Assembly: GCA_018830925.1 (NCBI GenBank)
Contig: JAHJRK010000420.1
Span: forward strand, 1-39,908
From: Pseudomonadota bacterium
GTDB lineage: Bacteria > Desulfobacterota > Desulfobacteria > Desulfobacterales > RPRI01
Direction of reading: 5' to 3'
Length of the DNA stretch: 39,908 nucleotides
Of the stretch, positions 16,279 to 23,928 are shown piece after piece; the first letter of the stretch is position 1; each line of letters starts with the position of its first letter. The position numbers were made by a program, and so were the translations under genes. Below the pieces are notes generated by a model. That model saw nothing but the letters and a program-made list of their open reading frames with translations. It was not told the DNA's origin and made no database searches.

Positions 16279-17043
16279 ATGATAAAAGAACTGTTCGGTT
16301 TAGAGGGGAGGTCAGCCCTTGTGGTTGGAGCAAGCAAAGGCTTGGGAAAGGCAATGGCCCTGGCTCTTGCAGGCGCCGGTGCAGATGTGGCGGTGGCAAG
16401 CAGATCACAGAAGTTGATTGAAGAGGTCAGGGATGAAATCCTTGCCTCGGGTAGGAAGGCGGTTGCCGTAAAGGCCGACATAAGCAGGGAAAAGGATATC
16501 ATCGGTATGGCAGGCCAGGTGATTGACTCTTTCGGGAAGATAGACATCCTCGTGAACAATGCTGGGATCTATCTCCCTGCAACGGCCCTTGATATGACTG
16601 CCGAGGATTGGGACAAAACTCTAAATATCAATCTAAAGGGTATTTTCCTTACCTGCAAGGCAGTGGGAAGACATATGGTTGATCAGAAAAATGGAAAGAT
16701 CATCAATATAGCGTCTGTCCTCGGAAAGCGGGCCGCTCAGACGTCTTCTGCCTATTCAGCTTCCAAGGCTGCGATAATTCAGTTCACCAGATCTCTGGCC
16801 CTTGAACTGGCTCCCCACAATATCAGGGTCAATGCCATTGCTCCGGGGTGGTTTGAAACGGAAATGGTGAAAAATGAGCTTGGGGATCCAAATACGAGAA
16901 AATACTTCCTTTCCAAAACGCCGCTTAAGAAATTTGGAGTACCCGAGGAGTTGGGTGGCGCCATTATTTTTCTTGCATCAAAGGCATCCGACTTCATGAC
17001 AGGAGAGACTATCACCATAGATGGAGGGTTCTCTATATGGTAG
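16279..17043 (+). CDS. Short-chain dehydrogenase/reductase (SDR), 3-oxoacyl reductase-like
   Basis: This 254-residue classical SDR starts at ATG 16279 with GAGAGG upstream. The cofactor motif is GASKGLGKA (TGxxxGxG form), followed by NNAG near residue 88. The catalytic Ser in IASVLGKRA and the Y-x3-K motif in SSAYSASKAA are both present. The tail MTGETITIDGGFSIW is typical of FabG-like enzymes. SRSQ after the second strand suggests NADP(H) preference through the basic Arg. It is the last gene of the 10-17 kb block, 44 bases after the acyl-CoA dehydrogenase, and would oxidise a hydroxyacyl intermediate or reduce a ketone. Confidence 0.9.
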   Translation: MIKELFGLEGRSALVVGASKGLGKAMALALAGAGADVAVASRSQKLIEEVRDEILASGRKAVAVKADISREKDIIGMAGQVIDSFGKIDILVNNAGIYLPATALDMTAEDWDKTLNINLKGIFLTCKAVGRHMVDQKNGKIINIASVLGKRAAQTSSAYSASKAAIIQFTRSLALELAPHNIRVNAIAPGWFETEMVKNELGDPNTRKYFLSKTPLKKFGVPEELGGAIIFLASKASDFMTGETITIDGGFSIW

Positions 17044-17139
17044 TATGCGGAGCCTAACCGGATTATTAGACTTATTGTCGGCAGGACAATCGTTTCTTGT
17101 AACGCTTTCAGCTTTAATACACGCGCACGTAAATCTATA

Positions 17140-17257
17140 GCGTTTCAGATAATGATTTTGGCAAGGATAGATGGAGGAATCCGAGTAAGGAGTACATGTT
17201 AGTGCGTCGTCGAGGATCCCGACCGATAACGCGGTCCAAAATCTTCATATGGAAGGC
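17140..17257. repeat. 118-bp direct repeat, copy 1, upstream of the beta-oxidation cassette
   Basis: This copy begins GCGTTTCAGATAATGATTTT and ends AAAATCTTCATATGGAAGGC; the ends are imperfect inverted repeats (about 16 of 20 pair). It matches 21549-21666 at about 106 of 118 positions, same orientation and length. Both copies are preceded by TAT plus one purine and followed by TAT, a possible target duplication. It contains no gene and makes up most of the 17044-17347 gap. The rest of that gap holds nothing recognisable besides the promoter at 17260. Confidence 0.75.
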
Positions 17258-17259
17258 TA

Positions 17260-17268
17260 TGTTATAAT
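17260..17268 (+). promoter_or_regulatory. Extended -10 promoter TGTTATAAT at the repeat edge
   Basis: TG-N-TATAAT is a perfect extended -10 box, three bases beyond the right end of the 118-bp repeat. It lies 80 bases before the start codon of the first cassette gene. No -35 resembling TTGACA lies 16-18 bases upstream, which extended -10 promoters tolerate. It may drive the 17.3-21.4 kb cassette. Confidence 0.45.
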
Positions 17269-17347
17269 TCAGTAATGACCGTCGAGCAAGTAGCCTTTGG
17301 AGAAGTCACTATTTATTGATTATTATGGCTGTATTAGAGGAAAAAAA

Positions 17348-19192
17348 ATGGAAAACTTATTAGTAGATAAAAGAGATCAGTCGTTCGTTTTACAAGAAAT
17401 GCTTAGAATAAAAGAATTATTAGAACATTCTCTCTATAACGAATACTCATATAAAATGTGTGATATGGCACTGAAAGAGGCTCATAAATTAGCAAAAGAT
17501 AAATTAATGCCGACAAATAAAGAGGCAGATGACAAAGGCTGTATTTACAATACTGAGGACAATTCGGTTAAGATGCCTGAAAGTTACCACGCTCTATATA
17601 AAATGCTTCGGCAGGGCAACTGGATTGCCATGTGTGAAAGTGCTGAGGTTGGGGGGGAGGGGTTCCCGCTTGTCATTGGAACGGCAATATCCGAGGTTTT
17701 TTATGCGGGGTCTGTTTGTTTGTACGGCGCTGCTGAGTTGACGCATGGAGCTGCGAAACTTATTGAAGTTTTCGGAGACAGCCATCAAAAAAAACAGTTT
17801 CTTAAAAAACTGTACTCCGGCGAATGGATGGGCACAATGTGTCTCACGGAATCCGGCGCTGGAAGCGATGTGGGCGCCATAGAAACAAAGGCGGCTGAAA
17901 ACGACGACGGCACTTATTCAATCTACGGTACAAAAATCTTTATTTCTGCAGGCGAGCACGATCTTACCGAGAATATAGTCCATATGGTACTGGCAAGGGT
18001 CGAAGGGGACCCGTCAGGAACAAAAGGCCTTTCACTGTTTATCGTTCCGAAATATCTGGTTGGAGAGGATGGAAAACTTGAAGATAGAAATGACGTGCGA
18101 TGCACCGGAATCGAGCACAAAATGGGGTGCCATGGTCTTTGCACTTGTACAATGGTGTTCGGAGATAAGGGTGGATGTGTCGGATACCTCCTTGGTGAGC
18201 AGCGAAAAGGGATTTTAGAGATGTTTCACATGATGAACGAACAGCGGCTGCTTGTAGGGATTGAGGGACTTGCACTTTCTTCAAGCGCATATTTGCACGC
18301 AGTGGATTATACAAAAAGTCGCATCCAGGGGGTTTCAATACATGATAACAAGACGCCGGTTCCTATTATCCAGCATCCTGATATAAAGCGGATGCTTCTG
18401 ACAATGAAGGCGTATGTTGAAGGCTGTAGAGCGTTATCTTATTTTACCAGTCTCTGCATCGACTACGCAAAAATTTCAGAGGGTGACGACAAGGCGGAAT
18501 GGGAGGGGTTGGTTAATCTACTCATTCCCATAGTTAAAGCTTATATTACAGACAGATCATGGGAAATAACCGGATTAGCCATCCAATGTGCTGGTGGATA
18601 TGGTTATTGCTCAGATTACCCATTTGAGCGATTTGCGCGTGATTGTAAAATTACCTCCCTTTTTGAGGGAACAAACGGTATTCAGGCGATGGATTTGTTG
18701 TTTAGAAAACTTATCAGAAATAAATTGGTTGACTTCCATCAACTCATGAAACGAATTGATACGGCAATAGAAAAAGCAGATGATATTGAAGAAATCAAGG
18801 AATACGCGAAGACAGTGAGGAAAGCAAAAGATGGCCTTATTGAAATTGTTGATGGAGTAGTGGAAATGGCAAAGGAAAAGGATGCGTTACATTTGTACAT
18901 AAAAGCAACGCCTTTTCTTGAGGCGATGGGGGATGTCGTACTGGGTTGGATGCATTTGTGGCAGTTGACGATTTCTCATAAAGAATTGACCAGATATAAG
19001 TCCGGTGAGAATAAAGAGAAAAAGGATAATACACTACACATAAATAAAGAAGCCGCATTTTATGCCGGTAAGATATCAAGCGCTAAATTTTATATCGGAA
19101 CAATTCTCAAAAGAACGATCGGTAAATTTGAAGAATTAAAATCAGATGCGAGTCCCGTAATGGAAATTATCGATAAATCTTTTGCTGGGTAA
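17348..19192 (+). CDS. Acyl-CoA dehydrogenase, about 600-residue class (DmdC/AcdA-like)
   Basis: This 614-residue protein starts at ATG 17348 behind AGAGG; an upstream TTG in the same frame (17297) has no support. It has an N-terminal extension, the core dehydrogenase (GTMCLTESGAGSDVGAIETKA, CAGGYGYCSDYPFERFARD) and a long C-terminal helical domain (about residues 465-614). The catalytic Glu is present in SLFEGTNGIQ (E440). The class includes 3-methylmercaptopropionyl-CoA dehydrogenase and short-chain enzymes abundant in Desulfobacterota. Codon use is visibly more A/T-rich than in the block upstream. It is followed by a 3-hydroxyacyl-CoA dehydrogenase and a thiolase, so it probably interconverts butyryl-CoA-like and crotonyl-CoA-like thioesters. 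Confidence 0.9.
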   Translation: MENLLVDKRDQSFVLQEMLRIKELLEHSLYNEYSYKMCDMALKEAHKLAKDKLMPTNKEADDKGCIYNTEDNSVKMPESYHALYKMLRQGNWIAMCESAEVGGEGFPLVIGTAISEVFYAGSVCLYGAAELTHGAAKLIEVFGDSHQKKQFLKKLYSGEWMGTMCLTESGAGSDVGAIETKAAENDDGTYSIYGTKIFISAGEHDLTENIVHMVLARVEGDPSGTKGLSLFIVPKYLVGEDGKLEDRNDVRCTGIEHKMGCHGLCTCTMVFGDKGGCVGYLLGEQRKGILEMFHMMNEQRLLVGIEGLALSSSAYLHAVDYTKSRIQGVSIHDNKTPVPIIQHPDIKRMLLTMKAYVEGCRALSYFTSLCIDYAKISEGDDKAEWEGLVNLLIPIVKAYITDRSWEITGLAIQCAGGYGYCSDYPFERFARDCKITSLFEGTNGIQAMDLLFRKLIRNKLVDFHQLMKRIDTAIEKADDIEEIKEYAKTVRKAKDGLIEIVDGVVEMAKEKDALHLYIKATPFLEAMGDVVLGWMHLWQLTISHKELTRYKSGENKEKKDNTLHINKEAAFYAGKISSAKFYIGTILKRTIGKFEELKSDASPVMEIIDKSFAG

Positions 19193-19270
19193 AAAAAATT
19201 AGAAAAATGTCTCAGAAAAGCAATATAAGCTTGAATCAATGGTGTTTTTTAAAGGGAAAGAGGAGTTGTC

Positions 19271-20128
19271 ATGGATATAAAAAAAGTCGCGGTTATCGGA
19301 GCGGGAATCATGGGGCATGGAATCTCGCAAGTGATTGCAACGGCAGGTTTAGAAGTTAAATTATATGATATTTCAGAAGAGATGTTAGAAAAGGCAAAAT
19401 ACAAGATTGAGAATTCACTGGAACGCGGAATAAAAAAGGGTAAAATAGATGAAAAGGCTAAAAAAGATATTCTTGAACGAATATCCTTTACACCCAATTT
19501 AAGCGAGGCCGTTAAAAATGCTGATCTCATTATCGAGGCCGTTTATGAAAATTTGGATCTGAAAAAAGATATATTTAAAAAACTGGATGCGATATGTCTG
19601 AATGAAACAGTATTTGCATCCAATACATCTCAATACAGTATAACCGATATTGCGTCAGTTGTATCGAATCCTTCGAGAGTTATCGGGATGCATTGGTTCA
19701 ACCCGCCAGTAGCCATGAATCTGATCGAAATAGTGCGGGGTATTGAAACCTCCGAAAAGACCGTATCCCGGATTAAAGAGTTCTCTTTGAAAGTGGGAAA
19801 AGAATCAGTTGTTTGCAAAGATTCACAGGGATTTATAAGTACAAGAATATTAGTTGCCATGCGGCTTGAGTGTTATCGCATATTGGAAGAAGGGATTGCA
19901 ACTAAAGAAGATATCGATAAAACGCTGCGATTGGCCTTTGGTCATCCAATGGGGCAGTTCGAGTTGTCGGATCTGTCAGGACTCGATATCGAGGTGCCTA
20001 TATGTGAGTCGCTGGTCAAAGTTTTCGGTGATCGGTTCAGACCTCCCCAGAATCTACTACAACGCGTAAGCGCCGGTAAGTTTGGAAGGAAAACAGGAGA
20101 AGGCTGGTATGATTACGACGAAAAATAA
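19271..20128 (+). CDS. 3-hydroxyacyl-CoA (3-hydroxybutyryl-CoA) dehydrogenase
   Basis: This 285-residue enzyme is preceded by AGAGGAG. The N-terminal Rossmann fold has VAVIGAGIMGHGISQV and an acidic residue after the second strand (LYDIS), indicating NAD(H). The catalytic His is in GMHWFNPP, with the partner Glu in EIVRGIETS. The C-terminal dimerisation domain contains DSQGFISTRI and LAFGHPMGQFELSDLSGLD. Length is normal for the stand-alone Hbd/PaaH type (about 282). It sits 78 bases after the dehydrogenase and 30 before the thiolase, and would oxidise 3-hydroxybutyryl-CoA to acetoacetyl-CoA. A/T-rich codon choice matches its two neighbours. Confidence 0.93.
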   Translation: MDIKKVAVIGAGIMGHGISQVIATAGLEVKLYDISEEMLEKAKYKIENSLERGIKKGKIDEKAKKDILERISFTPNLSEAVKNADLIIEAVYENLDLKKDIFKKLDAICLNETVFASNTSQYSITDIASVVSNPSRVIGMHWFNPPVAMNLIEIVRGIETSEKTVSRIKEFSLKVGKESVVCKDSQGFISTRILVAMRLECYRILEEGIATKEDIDKTLRLAFGHPMGQFELSDLSGLDIEVPICESLVKVFGDRFRPPQNLLQRVSAGKFGRKTGEGWYDYDEK

Positions 20129-20158
20129 TACTGCCGTTAATATCAAAGGAGAATCAAC

Positions 20159-21397
20159 GTGAATGAAATAAACACAAGAGCTACTACAAAAACGGATGAA
20201 GATGTTGTGATTGTCAGTGCGGCCAGATCACCGTTTAGCAAGTTTGGCGGTGTCCTCAAGGAAATGCACAGTATAGATATCGCAGTTAAGGTAATGGAAG
20301 GTGTGCTCGATAGAAAAAAATTAGAAAAAAGTATTGTCGATGTTATTTACTACGGCATGTGTATCCAGTCCGAAGCTGCTATCGAATATAATGTAAACGC
20401 CAGGCAGGCAATGCTTAGAGCTGGTTTTCCACCCGAAACTCTATCGCTGACGATCGACAGGGCCTGCTGTTCATCTTTGACAGCAATACATTTAGGATAC
20501 AAGGATATACGGCTGAGTGAAGCCGATGTTGTTATGGCGGTCGGTACGGAAAATATGAGTAATACTCCGTTTGTAATGCACAACGTTCGCTGGGCTAAAG
20601 GCTTGGATCAGCCTCAGATCAAGGACCACCTGTTCCCTGTAACATATACCGGATACAAGCCTTTAGCTTATGATGCGGGAGAAGTAGCGCTGGAACATGG
20701 CATCAGTAGAGAAGAACAGGACGAATGGGCTTACCAAAGCCAAATGAGATATCAGGAAGCAAAAGAAAAAAAAGTTTTTATGGATGAAATAATACCTATC
20801 GAAATTTTTCAACGCAAGGGGGAAAAATATATTTTTGCGGAAGATGAATTTCCTAAGCCGAATACCAAACTCGAAAAATTAGCAGAGCTGAAAACTGTTT
20901 ATAACAGTCTGACCGTAACAGCCGGTAATGCTCCGGGGTTGGACGCAGGCGCATCGGCCATCGTTTTGATGAAACGAAAACAAGCAAATGAACTGGGACT
21001 TGATATTCTTGGTAAAATAGTTTCAATTGCAAGTATCGCACTGGAGCCCCGTTTACTAGCGGTAGCGCCTGCGCCAGCAATTGAAAAGGCGCTTGAAAAA
21101 GCCGGGCTTACTATTGATGATATTGATAGGATTGAAATAAATGAGGCATTTGCCGTAATGCCTTTAGTGGCAACGAAAATATTAGGGAGAGGAAATGCCG
21201 AAAAAGTAAAAAAACTTCGAGAGATAACAAATGTAAACGGAGGAGCAATAGCTATAGGGCATCCTGTCGGCGCCAGCGGAGCAAGAATTTTGATGACTCT
21301 TCTGTATGAACTTAGACGGAGTAGTGGGAGATACGGGGTGTGTTCAATATGCGGCGGTCTCGCGCAGGGAGATGCGGCTGTTATCCAAGCTGAATAA
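20159..21397 (+). CDS. Acetyl-CoA acyltransferase (thiolase)
   Basis: This 412-residue type II thiolase starts at GTG 20159, eight bases after AAAGGAG. The nucleophile is in RACCSSLTA (C103, where the common motif is CGSG). The second active-site pair is present in NVNGGAIAIGHPVGASGARI (His) and CSICGGLAQGDA (Cys). It would cleave acetoacetyl-CoA or a longer 3-ketoacyl-CoA with CoA. It is the last gene of a three-gene cassette with acyl-CoA dehydrogenase and Hbd. No enoyl-CoA hydratase of the crotonase type is present, so hydration must come from elsewhere, for example the MaoC protein. A gap of 346 bases follows, holding the second 118-bp repeat. Confidence 0.93.
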   Translation: MNEINTRATTKTDEDVVIVSAARSPFSKFGGVLKEMHSIDIAVKVMEGVLDRKKLEKSIVDVIYYGMCIQSEAAIEYNVNARQAMLRAGFPPETLSLTIDRACCSSLTAIHLGYKDIRLSEADVVMAVGTENMSNTPFVMHNVRWAKGLDQPQIKDHLFPVTYTGYKPLAYDAGEVALEHGISREEQDEWAYQSQMRYQEAKEKKVFMDEIIPIEIFQRKGEKYIFAEDEFPKPNTKLEKLAELKTVYNSLTVTAGNAPGLDAGASAIVLMKRKQANELGLDILGKIVSIASIALEPRLLAVAPAPAIEKALEKAGLTIDDIDRIEINEAFAVMPLVATKILGRGNAEKVKKLREITNVNGGAIAIGHPVGASGARILMTLLYELRRSSGRYGVCSICGGLAQGDAAVIQAE

Positions 21398-21548
21398 TGC
21401 TTTTAGTGTGGGTTTGCTAATTATGGGGGTGATCCAGAAGACCTAATAAATACAAGGGGGCGAGGTTTGCACAAACGCGAATAATTGATCAGTTCCCGCA
21501 AAACATCGATTGAATAATAAAAACTGTTAAAATTAAGTAGCATATATG

Positions 21549-21666
21549 GCGTTTCAGATGATGATTTTAGCAAGGATAGAGAGAGGAATCCGAGTAAGGC
21601 TTACATGTTAGTACGTCGTCGAGGATTCTGACCGATAACGCAGTCCAAAATCTTTATGTGGAAGGC
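21549..21666. repeat. 118-bp direct repeat, copy 2, downstream of the thiolase gene
   Basis: This is the same length and orientation as 17140-17257, with about 12 differences. It is preceded by TATG and followed by TATA. The two copies bracket the dehydrogenase-Hbd-thiolase genes like the arms of a composite element. The 21398-21743 interval contains nothing else I can recognise. Confidence 0.75.
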
Positions 21667-21743
21667 TATAGAATGTCGGAAAGGACTGACAAGTTGGGGT
21701 TTAAAGATATATGTTTTCAGATTAAAAGAAGTGTCGTCAAATA

Positions 21744-21992
21744 TTGTTTGTTGAATATGAATTCCATAAATTAGTTGAACAGATAAAATCAAAATGCAAT
21801 TTTGTAAAAAGACTCTTTTGCGTAGGGCCTGTGAAGGACGGAGGAGATGAGGAAGAGATAGATTTGACAGAACTCGTGGGGGGAAAAATAGCCGGATATA
21901 AAAAACCCAGGTCTGTTACATTTGGTGACGATTTGCCAAAGACAGAAGATGGTTCCATTGATCAAACTGCCGTTAAGTATTCACATCAATAG
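21744..21992 (+). pseudogene. Internally deleted AMP-binding ligase remnant
   Basis: The 82-residue frame joins two distant parts of an adenylate-forming enzyme. FVEYEFHKLVEQIKSK followed by VKRLFCVGP resembles residues about 100-130 of such ligases. LVGGKIAGYKKPRSVTFGDD and LPKTEDGSIDQTAVK are the extreme C-terminus. The roughly 350 residues between, including the P-loop, are missing. The C-terminal motif reads DGS where most ligases have TGK, the same change as in the ligase at 23929, so the two are probably relatives. It starts 78 bases after repeat copy 2, so the deletion may stem from an insertion event. Confidence 0.65.
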
Positions 21993-22041
21993 GTTAACGA
22001 GTATCGGGGAAAAACTTCCGGAAAGAGAAGGAGATTTAATC

Positions 22042-23565
22042 ATGGCACGAATGACTGGAAGAGAGTACGTTGAATCTTTAAAGGAGCTTGAACTAGAGGT
22101 TTATTACATGGGCAGAAAGATTACCCGTGTTACAGACGAACTGATGTTTATGCCACATATTAACACAGCGGCAATGACATATGAGTTGGCTTGCGATCCT
22201 GAATATGCGGAGATCATGACAGCCACTTCTCATCTGAGCGGTGAAACCATAAACAGGTTCACCCATATCCATCACAGCATCGATGACCTGGTGAAAAAGA
22301 TCCGGATGATGAGGCTGCTGGGACAAAAGACCGGTACATGCTTTCAGAGATGCGTCGGTCTTGACGCGCTGAATGCCCTTTATACAACGACTTACGACTT
22401 GGATCAGGAGAGAGGAACCCAATACCACAGGAATTTTAAAAAGTTTCTAAGTCATGTGCAATCCAAAGACTTAATGTCCGCAGGCGCCATGACCGATCCG
22501 CGGGGAGACCGGAGTTTCAGGCCGTCAGAGCAAAAAAGCCCGTACGCTTATCTGAAAATCACTAACCGTAACCAGGACGGCATCATTGTGAACGGGGCAA
22601 AGGCGCACATTACCGGGGCGATCAATTCCCACGAGATCATCGTGTTGCCTACTCGGGCCATGGGAGAAGATGACCGGGAGTTTGCCGTATCTTTTGCAAC
22701 ACCTGTGAACACACGCGGGATAAAGTACATTTTTTCACGCCAGACCAATGATAGCCGCCGCCTTGAGAGCCCGTTGGACTCAGGCAATCCTAAATATGCC
22801 ATCGTCGGAGGGGAAGCAGTGATTCTGTTCAAGGATGTCTTCATCCCTTGGGAGCGGGTTTTCATGGCCGGAGAGGCGGAGTTCTGTGCATCCCTGGTGG
22901 AGACCTTCGCTGGGAATCACCGAGCCAACTATGGTGGGTGTAAAGTGGGTCTTGCCGATGTAGTAATCGGCGCTTCCCATTGGATCGCAGACGCCCACGG
23001 TGTGGCCAAGGCTTCCCATATTGTCGACAAGCTCACAGACATGATTGCCATGGCCGAAACATGTTGGTCCTGCTCCCTATCTTGCTCTTACGAAGGACAC
23101 CAAACCCCATCGGGGTCCTACTCGATCAATCCAATGCTGGCCAACGTGACAAAGCTGAACATCACCAAGCTGGCCTACGAGTGGATGCGGGTGGCACACG
23201 ATATCGCAGGGGGGAAAATCATCACACTCCCGTCCGAAAAAGATCTGGATATGCCTGAACTCGGAGACATTATAAGGGAGTGTTTCAGCGGCCGCGACGG
23301 TGTTGATGTGGACGATATTTTCAAGATGCTCAGACTGATCGAAAACATGTCCGTAGGCGCGGGTCTGCCGGAGGCCATGCACGGAGCTGGATCGCCGGCA
23401 GCGCAGAAGATTATGATCGCCCGCCGCAGCGGTATTGACCGCAAACGAGTTTATGCTGAAACCATAGCGGGAATTAGACCGGATCAGCTTTTTGAATCGA
23501 TTGTCGGTATGAACGAGGCCGAATATTGGAAAAAAACTCGGGACCGGATCAAGAATCAGCAATAA
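22042..23565 (+). CDS. abfD: 4-hydroxybutyryl-CoA dehydratase / vinylacetyl-CoA isomerase (AbfD2)
   Basis: This 507-residue protein starts at ATG 22042 behind GAAGGAG. It converts 4-hydroxybutyryl-CoA to crotonyl-CoA by a radical mechanism with FAD and a [4Fe-4S] cluster. All functional positions of the C. aminobutyricum enzyme are present, shifted by one up to position 300: cluster ligands C100, C104, H293, C300; T191; E258; Y297; K301; and the catalytic Glu (455 in the reference) at E444 in LPEAMHGAGSP, after a small deletion. The stretch GQKTGTCFQRCVGLDALNA is almost diagnostic. A family member with another 4-hydroxyacyl substrate remains possible. It lies downstream of the Hbd-thiolase cassette, which could turn its product into acetyl-CoA. 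Confidence 0.9.
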   Translation: MARMTGREYVESLKELELEVYYMGRKITRVTDELMFMPHINTAAMTYELACDPEYAEIMTATSHLSGETINRFTHIHHSIDDLVKKIRMMRLLGQKTGTCFQRCVGLDALNALYTTTYDLDQERGTQYHRNFKKFLSHVQSKDLMSAGAMTDPRGDRSFRPSEQKSPYAYLKITNRNQDGIIVNGAKAHITGAINSHEIIVLPTRAMGEDDREFAVSFATPVNTRGIKYIFSRQTNDSRRLESPLDSGNPKYAIVGGEAVILFKDVFIPWERVFMAGEAEFCASLVETFAGNHRANYGGCKVGLADVVIGASHWIADAHGVAKASHIVDKLTDMIAMAETCWSCSLSCSYEGHQTPSGSYSINPMLANVTKLNITKLAYEWMRVAHDIAGGKIITLPSEKDLDMPELGDIIRECFSGRDGVDVDDIFKMLRLIENMSVGAGLPEAMHGAGSPAAQKIMIARRSGIDRKRVYAETIAGIRPDQLFESIVGMNEAEYWKKTRDRIKNQQ

Positions 23566-23568
23566 AAA

Positions 23569-23877
23569 GTGTATAGCGAGACCGGGGTGATGAGGCTTGA
23601 AGCAGACATGGTCCGGCGGCTGAGCATATTGGTCAGGTTCTGCGGAGGATGCAGCCCTGAAGTCGATCGTGGCCGCCTGGTTAGAGCTGTTAAGCTTAAG
23701 TTAGGCTTCTGGTTGATTTTGACGCCAAGCGGTCTGAGGATGATGTATGAGGTGTATAAGCAGCTTCAGGAAAAGGCCGGCCCACGGCAGGTAAAAAACC
23801 TATCTCTCGGCCTCAGTCATAATATTGGCGGTGTGCCGGGTTCAGGTGTTTGCAACATCATTATTGCGGGTAATTAG
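23569..23877 (+). pseudogene. Chimeric remnant ending in a thiolase-like tail
   Basis: A 102-residue frame from GTG 23569 combines two unrelated-looking parts. The first (LVRFCGGCSPEVDRGRLVRA) resembles a small Cys-containing 'CGGCxPxxDR' domain that I know only as an uncharacterised family. The second (GLRMMYEVYKQLQEKAGPRQ, then LSLGLSHNIGGVPGSGVC) is the C-terminus of an SCP-x-type thiolase / acetyl-CoA acetyltransferase, with the N-terminal 300 or so residues gone. It lies three bases after abfD2 and may still be translated. A real short gene is possible but less likely than a scar of gene loss. Confidence 0.5.
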
Positions 23878-23928
23878 GCCAGATGGGACAAGAACCCAGG
23901 AGTTTGTTGATAGGGAGGGCAATATTGC

